Shown piece by piece: positions 41,791 to 51,082 of a stretch of 54,940 nucleotides of DNA; position 1 is the first letter of the stretch; each line of letters opens with the position of its first letter. Origin of the DNA: Nitrospira sp. CR1.3 (GTDB lineage: Bacteria > Nitrospirota > Nitrospiria > Nitrospirales > Nitrospiraceae); assembly GCA_014055525.1 (NCBI GenBank), contig WIAH01000023.1, forward strand, positions 1-54,940, given 5' to 3'. The position numbers were made by a program, and so were the translations under genes. The notes beneath the pieces are model-generated. The model did not search any database, had not been told where the DNA came from, and was given only the letters and a program-made list of their open reading frames with translations.

Positions 41791-42933
41791 ATGCAAAACT
41801 TGACACTTGCAAGTGCGGAGCTTTTCCGGCGTTCGCCGGACGAGTGTTTCGCGACATTTGACGAGTTGTGGCGGCATTGCCAGGAGGCGAAAGCAAAGTC
41901 GGTCGAGCGGTGGCATCCACCGTCCGAGATCGATCTGGAGGTCGGCGCTGGCGGACTGGGGCTGTCGCTCGGTGACCTGGGTTCATTCGGACTAAACGAT
42001 TGGAGTTTTTCGCAACTCTGTTCGTTGGCCGGCGTGAACAAGGACACCGTGAACAAGCTGTCTTCCCCGACGGCGCGGGAAGTCTTCAAAGAGACCCTGC
42101 CCCACGGCACGAAGCCGTTGCAGCTGTTAACGACGGGATTCGGCACGGACGAAGTTGTCCGTTCGATTCATGGCGCCAGCTATACGCGGCTGTTCGATGC
42201 AGACCTGTTGTCAATGGTGCGGGAGTTCGCGACGGATTTCCAACCGCCTCAAGAAGCGGGATTCGCGCCTGGCGGACAATCGACGGGTGGCGTAGGGCCA
42301 ACGGCGGTCGAAACGGGACACACCAACGACTCGCCGCCCTGGGAAGGGTCTGAGCAACCGCGACCTCGCGGCGGCACTGGCTTGTACAGGGGCGAGCAAG
42401 ACATGTTCGTGTTCTTGATCGATCCGCTCGGTTGGACGGAGATCGGCGGCGAAGCCTTCGCTCCGGGGTTCTTCCTGTGGAACTCGGAAGTGGGCAAGCG
42501 GTCGATCGGCGTGCAGACGTTCTGGTTTCAGGCAGTGTGCCAGAACCACATCGTTTGGGACGCTGTCGAAGTTGTGGAGTTCAGTCGCAAGCACACGGCG
42601 AACGTTCATGAGTCGTTCAGCGAGATTCGTCGAATCATCGAACGTCTCGTTGCCAAGCGCGACGAACGCCGCGATGGATTTGCCCGCGTGATCGGCAAGG
42701 CGATGGCTGCGACACTTGGAGAGAGCAGCGATGAGGTGCTGAAACTGCTGTCCGGTCGGGGAATCACCCGTTCGGTGGCAAAGGAGGCCCTCAAGCTCGC
42801 TCAGGAAAGCGGTCGGTTCACGGTGTTTTCAGTTGTCGACGCGCTCACACGGCTCAACGGCCGAATGAAGCATGTTGGCGAGCGCACGGATGCGGATGTG
42901 AAGGCGGCATCGTTACTCGCGATGGCTGTCTAG
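41791..42933 (+). CDS. DUF932-family plasmid protein
   Basis: The 380-residue protein carries DUF932 family features: DWSFSQLCSLAGVNKDTVNK, then FLIDPLGWTEIGGEAFAPGF, then NSEVGKRSIGVQTFWFQAVC and CQNHIVWDA, followed by a helical tail. DUF932 genes are standard on plasmids and conjugative elements and often sit next to large strawberry-notch helicases, as here; their job is not settled. ATG 41791 has GAGGAGG 8-9 nt upstream. Clear family match. Confidence 0.8.
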   Translation: MQNLTLASAELFRRSPDECFATFDELWRHCQEAKAKSVERWHPPSEIDLEVGAGGLGLSLGDLGSFGLNDWSFSQLCSLAGVNKDTVNKLSSPTAREVFKETLPHGTKPLQLLTTGFGTDEVVRSIHGASYTRLFDADLLSMVREFATDFQPPQEAGFAPGGQSTGGVGPTAVETGHTNDSPPWEGSEQPRPRGGTGLYRGEQDMFVFLIDPLGWTEIGGEAFAPGFFLWNSEVGKRSIGVQTFWFQAVCQNHIVWDAVEVVEFSRKHTANVHESFSEIRRIIERLVAKRDERRDGFARVIGKAMAATLGESSDEVLKLLSGRGITRSVAKEALKLAQESGRFTVFSVVDALTRLNGRMKHVGERTDADVKAASLLAMAV

Positions 42934-43103
42934 TTATCAATCGACGACGTTCGTCGATGAATGGTTTGAGGCTCAAATACCACCGGGCCTCACCTTTTCA
43001 TTTCCTGAACCGGACTCACGGTCCGCACGGCCTTATGGCACATGTCCGCTCAACGGCGCCACAACGAGCATAGAGACTGCATATTTCATTTCTTTGGAGG
43101 CGC

Positions 43104-46100
43104 TTGGCTAAGTACGAACAGCAGCAATTCGACTGGTCCGCAGCCGTGGAGGATACGCGGCCCAGCGAACAGTTTGAACACGCATCTCTGCGACCTGAAA
43201 TGGATCTAATTCGGGAGGAAATCGCTCAAGAGCTGTCGGATCGGGGCATTGAGTTTTCAGCGAAGTCGGTCTCGGCATCGGACTTTGCACTGTGCTTCGC
43301 GGCCCTGTTGCAAGTCGAGCCGGACGCGCATTTTGATAATCACAAAATTGCTGAGCTTTCGCGCGACGTCTTTGGACATTCCGCGGGTCACGCGCGCGAA
43401 GCCTACGACGCCGCCGAAGCCGGAATGAACATCTACATCCAACGGATCGCGCCAAATCTGAACGACTTTGTAGCGGCGACCAAGACGCTTTTTTCATTGC
43501 AGGAACGGATGCCCCGGCAGAACCGGCGAGATGAGAGACAGATCGAACTACAGCAGTTCAGCACGCCGCCGGCATTGGCTCTACTGGTGGTGACAACAGC
43601 GGCACTGCAAGCTGGTATGAGGGTACTTGAACCAAGCGCCGGAACCGGCAACATCGCCGTGCTTGCTCGGATGGCTGGCGCCGAGGTCGATGTCAACGAG
43701 ATCGATGAGCGACGTAAGCGCTTGTTGGAATTGCAGGATTTCGCAGTAACCGCGTTTGATGCCGAGCGGCTCGATAATCTCTTGCCAAACGGTCGGCTTT
43801 ATGACGCAATCGTGATGAACCCACCCTTCTCGGCGACAGGCGGTCGAGTTCGCGGTCATCGCACGGAGTTTGGTGCGCGTCATGTCGAACAAGCACTGTT
43901 GCGCGTCAAACCAGGCGGACGACTGGTCGCGATTGTTGGATGTGGCATGGCCCTGCACCGGCCCGCCTTTCGCGAATGGTGGAGTTTCATTGAGGGCAGA
44001 TATCGGGTCCGCGCCAACTTGGGTCTCGACGGCACCCTGTATGGAAAATTTGGCACAAATTTCGACCATCAGATCATTGTGATTGACCATGACGGACCCA
44101 CAGCAAGCGAAGCGGACATCATCACAGGGAAGCGACTTTCGACGGAGGGTGCATATGAAAGGCTCAGAGTCTTATCGCGAGAGGATATCCCTGGACGAAT
44201 TCTCAAATGCGATCCGGCTCCAAGCAGGCATGGCACTGAAGAGAATTTTTCGTCGGGAGCCGGAGAGCGAGTCGGACCCAATGATCGAATTGATCGGCTG
44301 CCTGTTGGAGGACGGTGCGGGCGGAGTCCTGACACCGCCAGAGGCAACCGTGACGACCGAGCAGTGGTTGACCTGGAACCACCTGGCGTTGAACGGGCCA
44401 CAGGCGCTGACCCGCACGATCACACGCGAGTTGAAACGAGAAAGGACGCCCATTCCCGTCGAGCAGGCTGCAATGAAGACGTGGGCGGCCCGCTTGCTGC
44501 TTGCGACGCTGAATCGACTGGGAATGCTGTAGGCCAACTGGATTCATGTGTCACACCCCAGGCATTGAGAATCGAAGAGGGGACCGTCTTTGCCGAGTAT
44601 CGCGTGCAGCGGGCAATCGTCCGCGGGACACAGCGACATCCAGCAAACGTGGTGGAAAGCACTGCGATGGCGAGTGTGGAACCGCCTTTCATTTCGTATC
44701 GTCATCAACTGCCGGTCGAAATCATCATCGAAGGCCGCATCTCCGACCTTCAACTCGAAGATGTCATCTACGCTGGACAAGCGACGGAGTTCTTATTGCC
44801 CGATGGATCGCGAAAGGGTCATTGGAATGGCGATGGCACTGGCATCGGCAAGGGGCGCGAGATCTATGCGTTCATCTACGATCAGCTTCGGCAAGGCCGA
44901 TCCAAACATGTTCACATTTCGGCGTCGCACCAATTGTGCGCAGACGCGGAGCGAGATCGCAATGCGGTTGGCCTGCCACTGCGAATAATCCATCAGGCGC
45001 TTTTCAAACCGAAGTCGCCGCTTCTTGCCGAATCGGGCATCCTCTTCACGACCTACACCATGCTCAGCACAGACTTTGACGGCGAGCGTCCACGATTCAA
45101 ACAACTCACCGAGTGGCTCGGAGAGAACTTCGACGGCGTCCTCGCTTTTGACGAAGCACATCTCATGAAAAATGCGGCGGCCACGCCACATGGGGGCAAG
45201 GCCACAGTGGACGAGGGAACGCTTCGCGGCAACATGGGCATCGCTCTTCAGCGAATGTTCCCTCAAGCCCGAGTTCGTTATTTCAGTGCGACCGGAGCGA
45301 CAGAAGCGCGGCACATGGCGCCCTATGAACGGCTTGGTCTTTGGGGTGACGGGGCACCGTTCAGTGACTTTTCTGAATTTCTCGTTGCCATGGAACGTGG
45401 TGGCGTGGCCGCGATGGAGATGCTCTGCCGCGACCTTAAGTCCGTCGGCACCTACCTGTCGCGCACGATCAGCTATGGACCGACACGACTGCCTGATGGA
45501 AGTGTTTTGCCGGAAAGCGCCGTCGAATACGAGCCGCTACTCCACCGAATCACCGACGCCGAGCGGCATCAATACGACGAAATCGCCGACCTGTGGTCGG
45601 AGCTGCTGGTAGCCTTCGAGACGGCGGAGAGCAACGCTTGCCAGAAACGGAACGGGGGCCGCTATGCGCAGTTCTACTCGGCGCAGCAGCGATTCTTCTT
45701 GCAACTGATGATGGCATACTCGCTCCCCGACGTGATTCCCGCGATTGCAAACGACCTCGCCGAAGGGCGCTCAATTGTCGTGAGTCTCTTCAACACCGGC
45801 GAGGCTCAAGCCGACCGGAAGGTGCGCGACGCGCGAGCACAGGGTGTCGAGCTGAGCGAATTGGACGCGACTCCCCGCGAGATGATCGTGCAACTCATCG
45901 AGAAGCAGTTTCCAATCTATCAATACCGGGAAGAGACGGACCCGGTGACCGGCAACGTCATCTCCGTTCGCGTGCTGGATGCCGCTGGCAATCCCGAAAT
46001 CAATCGCGAGAACCAGCTCCGCCAGCAAGCACTACTCGACAAGGTGGCGGATATCGACTTCCCGCAGAATCCGTTGGATGCCTTGGTCTCGCGGTTCGGC

Positions 46101-47729
46101 GTTGGCAACGTGGCTGAGATCAGCGGACGAACACACCGGTGGGAGAGCGGGAAGTACGTGCGGCGAAAGATCCAGGGTGTAAGCCGACGCCAATTAAACG
46201 AGTATGAGACGCGGCAGTTTCAAAGCGGGCGGAAGCGGCTTGCGGTTCTCTCCGGCGCGGGCTCGACGGGTATCAGCGTCCACGCCGACACAACCGCCCG
46301 AAACCAACAGCGGCGCGTCTTCTACGCCTTTCAGCTTTCCTGGTCGGCCGACCAACAGATGCAGGCATTCGGCCGCGTGCATCGCTCGAATCAGACTTCG
46401 GCACCGGTCATCCGACTCGCGCTTCTCAACCTGGCCGGCCAGAAACGGCTCGTAAATGCTGTGTCCAAGCGATTGGCGGCGCTAGGAGCGCTCACCAAGG
46501 GTGAGCGGCAATCGCTCTCTGGAGATCTCTTCAGAACTGAGGATGTCACGGATTCATACGGCAAATCAGCGCTCGCTCGGCTCTACCGCTCCGTGCTGTT
46601 GAACGAGCATGTGGGCGTCGGATTAGGACTCCGTGACCTGCAGAGAATGGGAGTACTGAACAAGGAAAAGACGGCCGTCCGCGACAGCTTCATGAGCAAT
46701 GTCGAGCAATTCCTGAATCGCATTATGGTGCTCCATGTGGAGAAGCAGAACCGCATCTTCGAGCTGTTCTATGAGCGCTATCTGGAGGCAGTCGAATTCG
46801 CCAAGCGAACCGGTGCTTTCGATTTCGGGGTCGAAGAGATTCGTGCTCGCAATCTGCGGAGCATTGCCGAAGCGCAGACTCTGTTCCTCGACAGCGCCTC
46901 TGGTGCTCGAACGACGCTGCATGAATTGGAGGGAGAGATTGACGTCGACCGTCACACGTTTGCTGATGCAGGATGGGGCCATGCGAAGGAGGGCTTCTAT
47001 CGGAATAAGCGTAGCGGCCGAATCTACGGGGTTTCGCCGCACATGGACACGCGGCCCAATGAAGTGCTGTTGACTGCGGTGAAGGGGCCTCGTCACGGCG
47101 TGGAGCGATACGAACTCGCTGAGAAATATGAACTCGTTAGCCTGGAGGAAGCTCGCCGGTGGTGGGATGCCGAATACGCTAGCACGCCGGCGACGGAGCC
47201 GAAGCGGTTTCACATCTTGTGCGGCGCCATTTTTCCGATCTACGACAAGATCATGGGGTCGTCAGGGATTCAGAGCGTAAAGATCGCCCGGGCGATTCTC
47301 GCGGATGGCCGCGCTTTGGTCGGATTGAATCTCGGCCCGTCCGATGTGCCGAGCGTCAAGCAACGGCTCGGAATTGGGACGCCGCTCGCGGAGGCCTCCC
47401 CCACAGAAATACTCGACCTATTGATTGGCGGCGCTGTCATCGAGTTGGACAACGGCTGGCGGCTTACCAGGGCGCGCATCGCCGGGGACGAGGTGGTGGA
47501 GTTGGTGCTCGATGGCGTTCCGGCCAACAGTAAGGAACTGCGGCGTTATGGACTCTCCGAAGAGATCATATCTCACAAGCGTAGGTGGTTCGTCGTACTG
47601 GACGATGGGGTTACCGTGTTGGCTCAGCTGCTCACGCAGCGAAAAGCGATCAGAGATGCGACCGCTTCAGATGAGCATTCCACCTCTGAATCTGACACGG
47701 ACGAAGCCTCCCAAACAGAGTTTGATTAG
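43104..47729 (+). CDS. methyltransferase-strawberry-notch helicase fusion
   Basis: The 1,541-residue protein joins two enzymes. Residues ~120-330 form an N6-adenine-type methyltransferase (VLEPSAGTGNIAVLARMAGA near 174, catalytic NPPFS at 239-243). From ~530 on it is a strawberry-notch-type helicase: Walker A GDGTGIGKG near 576, FDEAHLMKN near 681 and QMQAFGRVHRSNQ near 1086. The pieces are linked by residues ~350-480, whose composition is unlike the rest and whose DNA also carries the gene at 44155-44532. This fusion is common on plasmids beside DUF932 genes. The start is a TTG only 3-4 nt after GGAGG, so a downstream start (e.g. ATG 43201) is possible. Confidence 0.8.
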   Translation: MAKYEQQQFDWSAAVEDTRPSEQFEHASLRPEMDLIREEIAQELSDRGIEFSAKSVSASDFALCFAALLQVEPDAHFDNHKIAELSRDVFGHSAGHAREAYDAAEAGMNIYIQRIAPNLNDFVAATKTLFSLQERMPRQNRRDERQIELQQFSTPPALALLVVTTAALQAGMRVLEPSAGTGNIAVLARMAGAEVDVNEIDERRKRLLELQDFAVTAFDAERLDNLLPNGRLYDAIVMNPPFSATGGRVRGHRTEFGARHVEQALLRVKPGGRLVAIVGCGMALHRPAFREWWSFIEGRYRVRANLGLDGTLYGKFGTNFDHQIIVIDHDGPTASEADIITGKRLSTEGAYERLRVLSREDIPGRILKCDPAPSRHGTEENFSSGAGERVGPNDRIDRLPVGGRCGRSPDTARGNRDDRAVVDLEPPGVERATGADPHDHTRVETRKDAHSRRAGCNEDVGGPLAACDAESTGNAVGQLDSCVTPQALRIEEGTVFAEYRVQRAIVRGTQRHPANVVESTAMASVEPPFISYRHQLPVEIIIEGRISDLQLEDVIYAGQATEFLLPDGSRKGHWNGDGTGIGKGREIYAFIYDQLRQGRSKHVHISASHQLCADAERDRNAVGLPLRIIHQALFKPKSPLLAESGILFTTYTMLSTDFDGERPRFKQLTEWLGENFDGVLAFDEAHLMKNAAATPHGGKATVDEGTLRGNMGIALQRMFPQARVRYFSATGATEARHMAPYERLGLWGDGAPFSDFSEFLVAMERGGVAAMEMLCRDLKSVGTYLSRTISYGPTRLPDGSVLPESAVEYEPLLHRITDAERHQYDEIADLWSELLVAFETAESNACQKRNGGRYAQFYSAQQRFFLQLMMAYSLPDVIPAIANDLAEGRSIVVSLFNTGEAQADRKVRDARAQGVELSELDATPREMIVQLIEKQFPIYQYREETDPVTGNVISVRVLDAAGNPEINRENQLRQQALLDKVADIDFPQNPLDALVSRFGVGNVAEISGRTHRWESGKYVRRKIQGVSRRQLNEYETRQFQSGRKRLAVLSGAGSTGISVHADTTARNQQRRVFYAFQLSWSADQQMQAFGRVHRSNQTSAPVIRLALLNLAGQKRLVNAVSKRLAALGALTKGERQSLSGDLFRTEDVTDSYGKSALARLYRSVLLNEHVGVGLGLRDLQRMGVLNKEKTAVRDSFMSNVEQFLNRIMVLHVEKQNRIFELFYERYLEAVEFAKRTGAFDFGVEEIRARNLRSIAEAQTLFLDSASGARTTLHELEGEIDVDRHTFADAGWGHAKEGFYRNKRSGRIYGVSPHMDTRPNEVLLTAVKGPRHGVERYELAEKYELVSLEEARRWWDAEYASTPATEPKRFHILCGAIFPIYDKIMGSSGIQSVKIARAILADGRALVGLNLGPSDVPSVKQRLGIGTPLAEASPTEILDLLIGGAVIELDNGWRLTRARIAGDEVVELVLDGVPANSKELRRYGLSEEIISHKRRWFVVLDDGVTVLAQLLTQRKAIRDATASDEHSTSESDTDEASQTEFD
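44155..44532 (+). CDS. possible overlapping gene inside the helicase linker, 125 residues
   Basis: In another frame than the surrounding 1,541-residue protein, ATG 44155 follows GGAGG (44144-44148) at about 6 nt and opens 126 codons. The protein has normal composition and helical stretches (YRERISLDEFSNAIRLQAGM, later MIELIGCLLEDGAGGVLTPP, then AARLLLATLNRLGML). By eye it shows high G/C at its third codon positions, as in real genes here. The long frame in the same stretch gives low-complexity RGNRDDRAVV-like sequence. So the DNA may code for two proteins. The alternative is chance in a weakly constrained linker. No family recognised. Confidence 0.5.
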   Translation: MKGSESYRERISLDEFSNAIRLQAGMALKRIFRREPESESDPMIELIGCLLEDGAGGVLTPPEATVTTEQWLTWNHLALNGPQALTRTITRELKRERTPIPVEQAAMKTWAARLLLATLNRLGML

Positions 47730-48021
47730 CAATTGTGAGTCGTGATAGGGTCGGCAGATGATGAAGTCTCGGTCCCCACCCTAAAGCCAACGGCGGTGTC
47801 CTTTCGATGCCGCTTGCGGCCAAATAGCTTTGGCAGCCCTGCCCAACAAGTAATAAACGCGCACTTCCCCAATCAAAGGTGTTGGAAGCGGCGTTGACAG
47901 ACATGGCAGGCGCAGAGCTATTTACCCACAGGCGTTCCATGTCTTAGATTTCGATGTGAGACACATCTACGAGCGTAATCTCATCGCCCCGTCTGCCGAA
48001 CAATTGAGAAGTTCGCAACGA

Positions 48022-49005
48022 CTAAGCTGTCTTTGTTGGCATTAACAGAGCGCCGCGGAGTCCGAGGTGTTTTTCCAACCAGGCAACTCGGCTCAGTCCT
48101 AATCTGATGTGGTTGTATTTCAACGACAGCGCCGTCGCGCGGGCCATTTCATCGCTGGTGTGAGCGATTTCCCGGTCGTAGCGGCTGAGCGCCTCGGCCC
48201 CGCGCTGCACGATGTCCTCATATCGAGCGCGATCCTCTTCAACGCGGCGCCGTTCCTGTTCAAGCAACTCGTGCATTCGCTGCAATCGTTTCGTGCGGTT
48301 TTTTGGCAGATCGCGTTCAATGTGGTGGCCCACGTCGAGATTACCCTCAATCTGCTCCACCGGTATTGGCGGTGCCGCGTCCCCTTCATGGTAATAATGC
48401 CAAGGATGTCCTGGGTCATAGCGACCTAAGCAAGTATCACAGCCTGCGACACTTTTCCGAACCCACAAATCAAGAGTCGCGGTTGCGTCCTCACCAAAGC
48501 CTTGTACGAATGCGGCGAGTGCGTCGCCGTATGCTGTCTTTAGTCGCTGGCTCTCGCGTTCGAGGAACTCTGCCAGCTTCGCGCGGGACTCGGGTGTCTT
48601 TGGAGTCTTCCCCGTTCGCGGGTCCTCTCCTGTTCGGAGACCCTCTTCTGCCACCTCCAGATCTGCGAGAACGGCTAGTAGTTCTCGCGCGTGCTCCTCC
48701 GTCATGGCCCTGACTTCTTCGTCGTCAGGTTGAATGGGACCATCCTCGGTCAGGCCGAATACACCGGCTGCGACCGCGTCTGGTAGCGGAGGTGCCAGTG
48801 GAGGTCCATCAAGGAGTGGGTTACCCTGATTAGGGGTATCGCGCAAAGCAATCGAGTTTGAACATTCCAATTCCGCAGGCGTCGGGCCAGTGATCGACTC
48901 CGGAGTCTTCATCGGAGCAGGCGGATCTCCAGGTGCAGTGGGCAATCGCACGTCATTAAGCGACCCATCATCGTTCCAGAGATTCAGCTGTTGCATTTTC
49001 GACAT
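48022..49005 (-). CDS. unknown plasmid protein with Cys/His cluster
   Basis: The ~327-residue protein (start chosen at MSKMQQLNLWNDD, 49005) has a proline-rich N-terminal quarter. An acidic helical part follows (VRAMTEEHARELLAVLADLE), then a Cys/His-rich motif CDTCLGRYDPGHPWHYYHEG that may bind zinc, then a coiled coil (RLQRMHELLEQERRRVEEDR). It is on the opposite strand from the helicase and next to the cupin gene. No family recognised; a structural or DNA-binding role is possible. Confidence 0.6.
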   Translation of the reverse strand: MSKMQQLNLWNDDGSLNDVRLPTAPGDPPAPMKTPESITGPTPAELECSNSIALRDTPNQGNPLLDGPPLAPPLPDAVAAGVFGLTEDGPIQPDDEEVRAMTEEHARELLAVLADLEVAEEGLRTGEDPRTGKTPKTPESRAKLAEFLERESQRLKTAYGDALAAFVQGFGEDATATLDLWVRKSVAGCDTCLGRYDPGHPWHYYHEGDAAPPIPVEQIEGNLDVGHHIERDLPKNRTKRLQRMHELLEQERRRVEEDRARYEDIVQRGAEALSRYDREIAHTSDEMARATALSLKYNHIRLGLSRVAWLEKHLGLRGALLMPTKTA

Positions 49006-49090
49006 AACAAGTGGACCGCCAGGGTGGGACGGCACATCATGTTCTCGTTATGCGGGGTCGGCCTTCGAGTGTGCTATCCGAAGTGTTGGC

Positions 49091-49765
49091 TCAATGCGCA
49101 ACGGCTGATCGGGGCGTCCATCTCAAAAAAGGCAATGTGAATTGCCGTGGATCGTTGAACGAGATTTCGGGGCTGTGGTACGAAAGCAAAAGAAGGTCTT
49201 CGTCCGGCGCACTAAAGGTGTGCAGCAAGTCTCGGGTGAAGACGAGCACATCACCGACGTGGACGGGCGTGGACTGGATGCCGATGCCGGTGAATTTTCT
49301 CCACGACTCTTCGGACCACCAGAAACGACCCTTGCCGCTAAGCACCACAATAAAGCGGTCCGAGTGCTCATGCACATGTAACGGCAGGTCAAGTGTGCCC
49401 GCGCTGAATCGCAGCTTGGCGAGAGCGTCCTCCCGACCAAGCCCGAAAAGCTCATGCCCGGACCAGAGCGCCCCGGCGATCGACTCTGTGTCTTCGAACG
49501 GCGAGTAAAGCGGCAGGTCGTATTCACTGTCGATTGCGGTCATGAGCGTATCTAGTGTGTCGGCCAGGTCGTGGTCGCCGGTTCCACCGAACAGAAATGT
49601 CGGCTGGGCGAGCCGCCCGCTGCGAACGTCGGCCAGAACGCTATCGAGCACGTTTCGCGAAACGTCAAAGAACGATGCCAACGCACCCGACCAACGCGGC
49701 GGTCGAGATTTGGTGCCAGCAAGAACGCGCAGGCCGGCGCCGTTGGGTGCTACGGTCGTCAACAT
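49091..49765 (-). CDS. cupin-domain protein
   Basis: The 224-residue protein has a cupin barrel in its second half: the first motif LDLPLHVHEHSDRFIVVLSG with metal-binding H-x-H, and the second GDVLVFTRDLLHTFSAPDED. The N-terminal half (FFDVSRNVLDSVLADVRSGR) is helical. Cupins range from dioxygenases and isomerases to small-molecule-binding regulators; nothing here narrows it. It is the upstream gene of a minus-strand pair with 48022. Family secure, function open. Confidence 0.75.
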   Translation of the reverse strand: MLTTVAPNGAGLRVLAGTKSRPPRWSGALASFFDVSRNVLDSVLADVRSGRLAQPTFLFGGTGDHDLADTLDTLMTAIDSEYDLPLYSPFEDTESIAGALWSGHELFGLGREDALAKLRFSAGTLDLPLHVHEHSDRFIVVLSGKGRFWWSEESWRKFTGIGIQSTPVHVGDVLVFTRDLLHTFSAPDEDLLLLSYHSPEISFNDPRQFTLPFLRWTPRSAVAH

Positions 49766-49846
49766 CGGTGGCTCCCTTCCGCCCCGGGTTGCGGGGCATT
49801 GTGAACAGTGAATCGAACTACTTCAGGTCGTCATCTCATCAGAGCT

Positions 49847-50488
49847 ATGCCCGTCATCCAACAAACTCCAGCCGCTGCGACATTGCACGTCCGCGCGGCG
49901 CTCTCGGAGCGAGAGCGAATCCTCGTGCTCATCGAAGAATACCGGGCACTCTATGGCCTGCTGGCGTTTAGACTGGGGGCCGTCGACCGTCGCTTGCCCG
50001 TTGCCGGTGGCGCCCTTGGCGCAATACTCGGTGGATTCACGGCGATGCCGCCGGACATGCAGGTGGTAGTGCTGTTTGCAATCCCCGTCACGTTTATCTG
50101 GCTTCTGCGCACAACGGTCAGCCATGCTCGGTCCAAGGAGGATGTACTTCGCCGCATCGATGAGATTGAGCGGCAGGTAAACCAAATCGCCGGCGAGGAG
50201 TTGATTTCGTTTCAGTCGCGGCATCCGAATCGCCATCGACGTGTGTCGGGGCGAACCGGAATGAGTTCCGTTTTCGCGGTGCTGACGCTTGGCCTTAGCG
50301 GCGTCGTTGCGTGTGGATACCTCCTTGGCCGACATCCGACCCTGCCGCTTGCCGCTCGCGTTTGTTACTGGGTGTATTTGGCCGCTGTACTCGTCGATCT
50401 GTTGCAAACCGCTAGGCGTTTGCGCCGCTACCGCTACGAAAAAGCACCCACTGAATCGTGTCCGCTGTTCATCGGCCGTCGATCTTAA
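49847..50488 (+). CDS. small multi-pass membrane protein
   Basis: The ~213-residue protein has four likely membrane helices: LPVAGGALGAILGGFTAM, MQVVVLFAIPVTFIWLL, VFAVLTLGLSGVVACGYLL and VCYWVYLAAVLVDLL. A charged loop lies between helices two and three (SKEDVLRRIDEIERQVNQ). This two-plus-two layout with a helical loop is reminiscent of SLATT-like effector membrane proteins, but I cannot confirm that. A GTG at 49808 would add 13 residues. No strong ribosome binding site. Confidence 0.6.
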   Translation: MPVIQQTPAAATLHVRAALSERERILVLIEEYRALYGLLAFRLGAVDRRLPVAGGALGAILGGFTAMPPDMQVVVLFAIPVTFIWLLRTTVSHARSKEDVLRRIDEIERQVNQIAGEELISFQSRHPNRHRRVSGRTGMSSVFAVLTLGLSGVVACGYLLGRHPTLPLAARVCYWVYLAAVLVDLLQTARRLRRYRYEKAPTESCPLFIGRRS

Positions 50489-50631
50489 GTGCCTGCGAGG
50501 ATCATTATGAGTATTCTTTGATGCCATATTGCACTCTTTAGATGTTACCGTCCCAATCGGGGAGGTCAAGAGGTGTTTTCCAAGGTCCTGGGCAACGCAT
50601 AAACTGTCCGGCACCAACCTTGGAGCAGCGA

Positions 50632-50961
50632 ATGGACTTGCAGCGAGAATTCGGCAAACGCGTTCGCGAGCTACGCGAACGCCAGGATCTGACGCAAGAA
50701 CAGCTTGCCAAACGGTGCGGTGGCAGATTCGTGAAGCAGCGCATCGGGGAAATCGAGCGCGGGAACCTCAACTGCACGTTGGAAACGGTTGCGGGGTTGT
50801 GCCGTGGTCTGAATTGCGAGCCGCTGGAACTGTTTCTATTTGGGACTCCAAAAGCGGGAAAGAAAGTCTCGCTTCCTGACGCCCGGCTGATGGACCAGTG
50901 GCAAGCCGCGGATGAAAAGACCAAGGCGAAGATTCTGCGCGTTTTGTCGGAGTTGCTTTAG
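50632..50961 (+). CDS. XRE-family (Cro/CI-type) transcriptional regulator
   Basis: The 109-residue protein has a Cro/CI helix-turn-helix: FGKRVRELRERQDLTQEQLA, then KRCGGRFVKQRIGEIERGNL, then TLETVAGLCRGLNCEPLELF. A short helical tail follows (RLMDQWQAADEKTKAKILRV). ATG 50632 is set by GGAG about 6 nt upstream, dropping 30 residues of a longer frame. Single-domain XRE proteins usually repress nearby genes, and the recombinase downstream is a plausible target. Confidence 0.85.
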   Translation: MDLQREFGKRVRELRERQDLTQEQLAKRCGGRFVKQRIGEIERGNLNCTLETVAGLCRGLNCEPLELFLFGTPKAGKKVSLPDARLMDQWQAADEKTKAKILRVLSELL

Positions 50962-51082
50962 CGACTGCTAGCCGTTACATGGAAGCTCAATCGCCGCACC
51001 GTCTCAATGGGTACTTTTCTACAATTCCTGCAACCCCGGACCATATCAGGTTCGGCGCGTGGCACTGCAAATCAGGATCGGG

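Noticed and set aside
44546..45079. A 177-residue frame shortly after the embedded gene, in another phase of the helicase gene.
   Set aside because: The long frame here encodes the conserved Walker A region, and this frame has poor composition, unlike the one at 44155.
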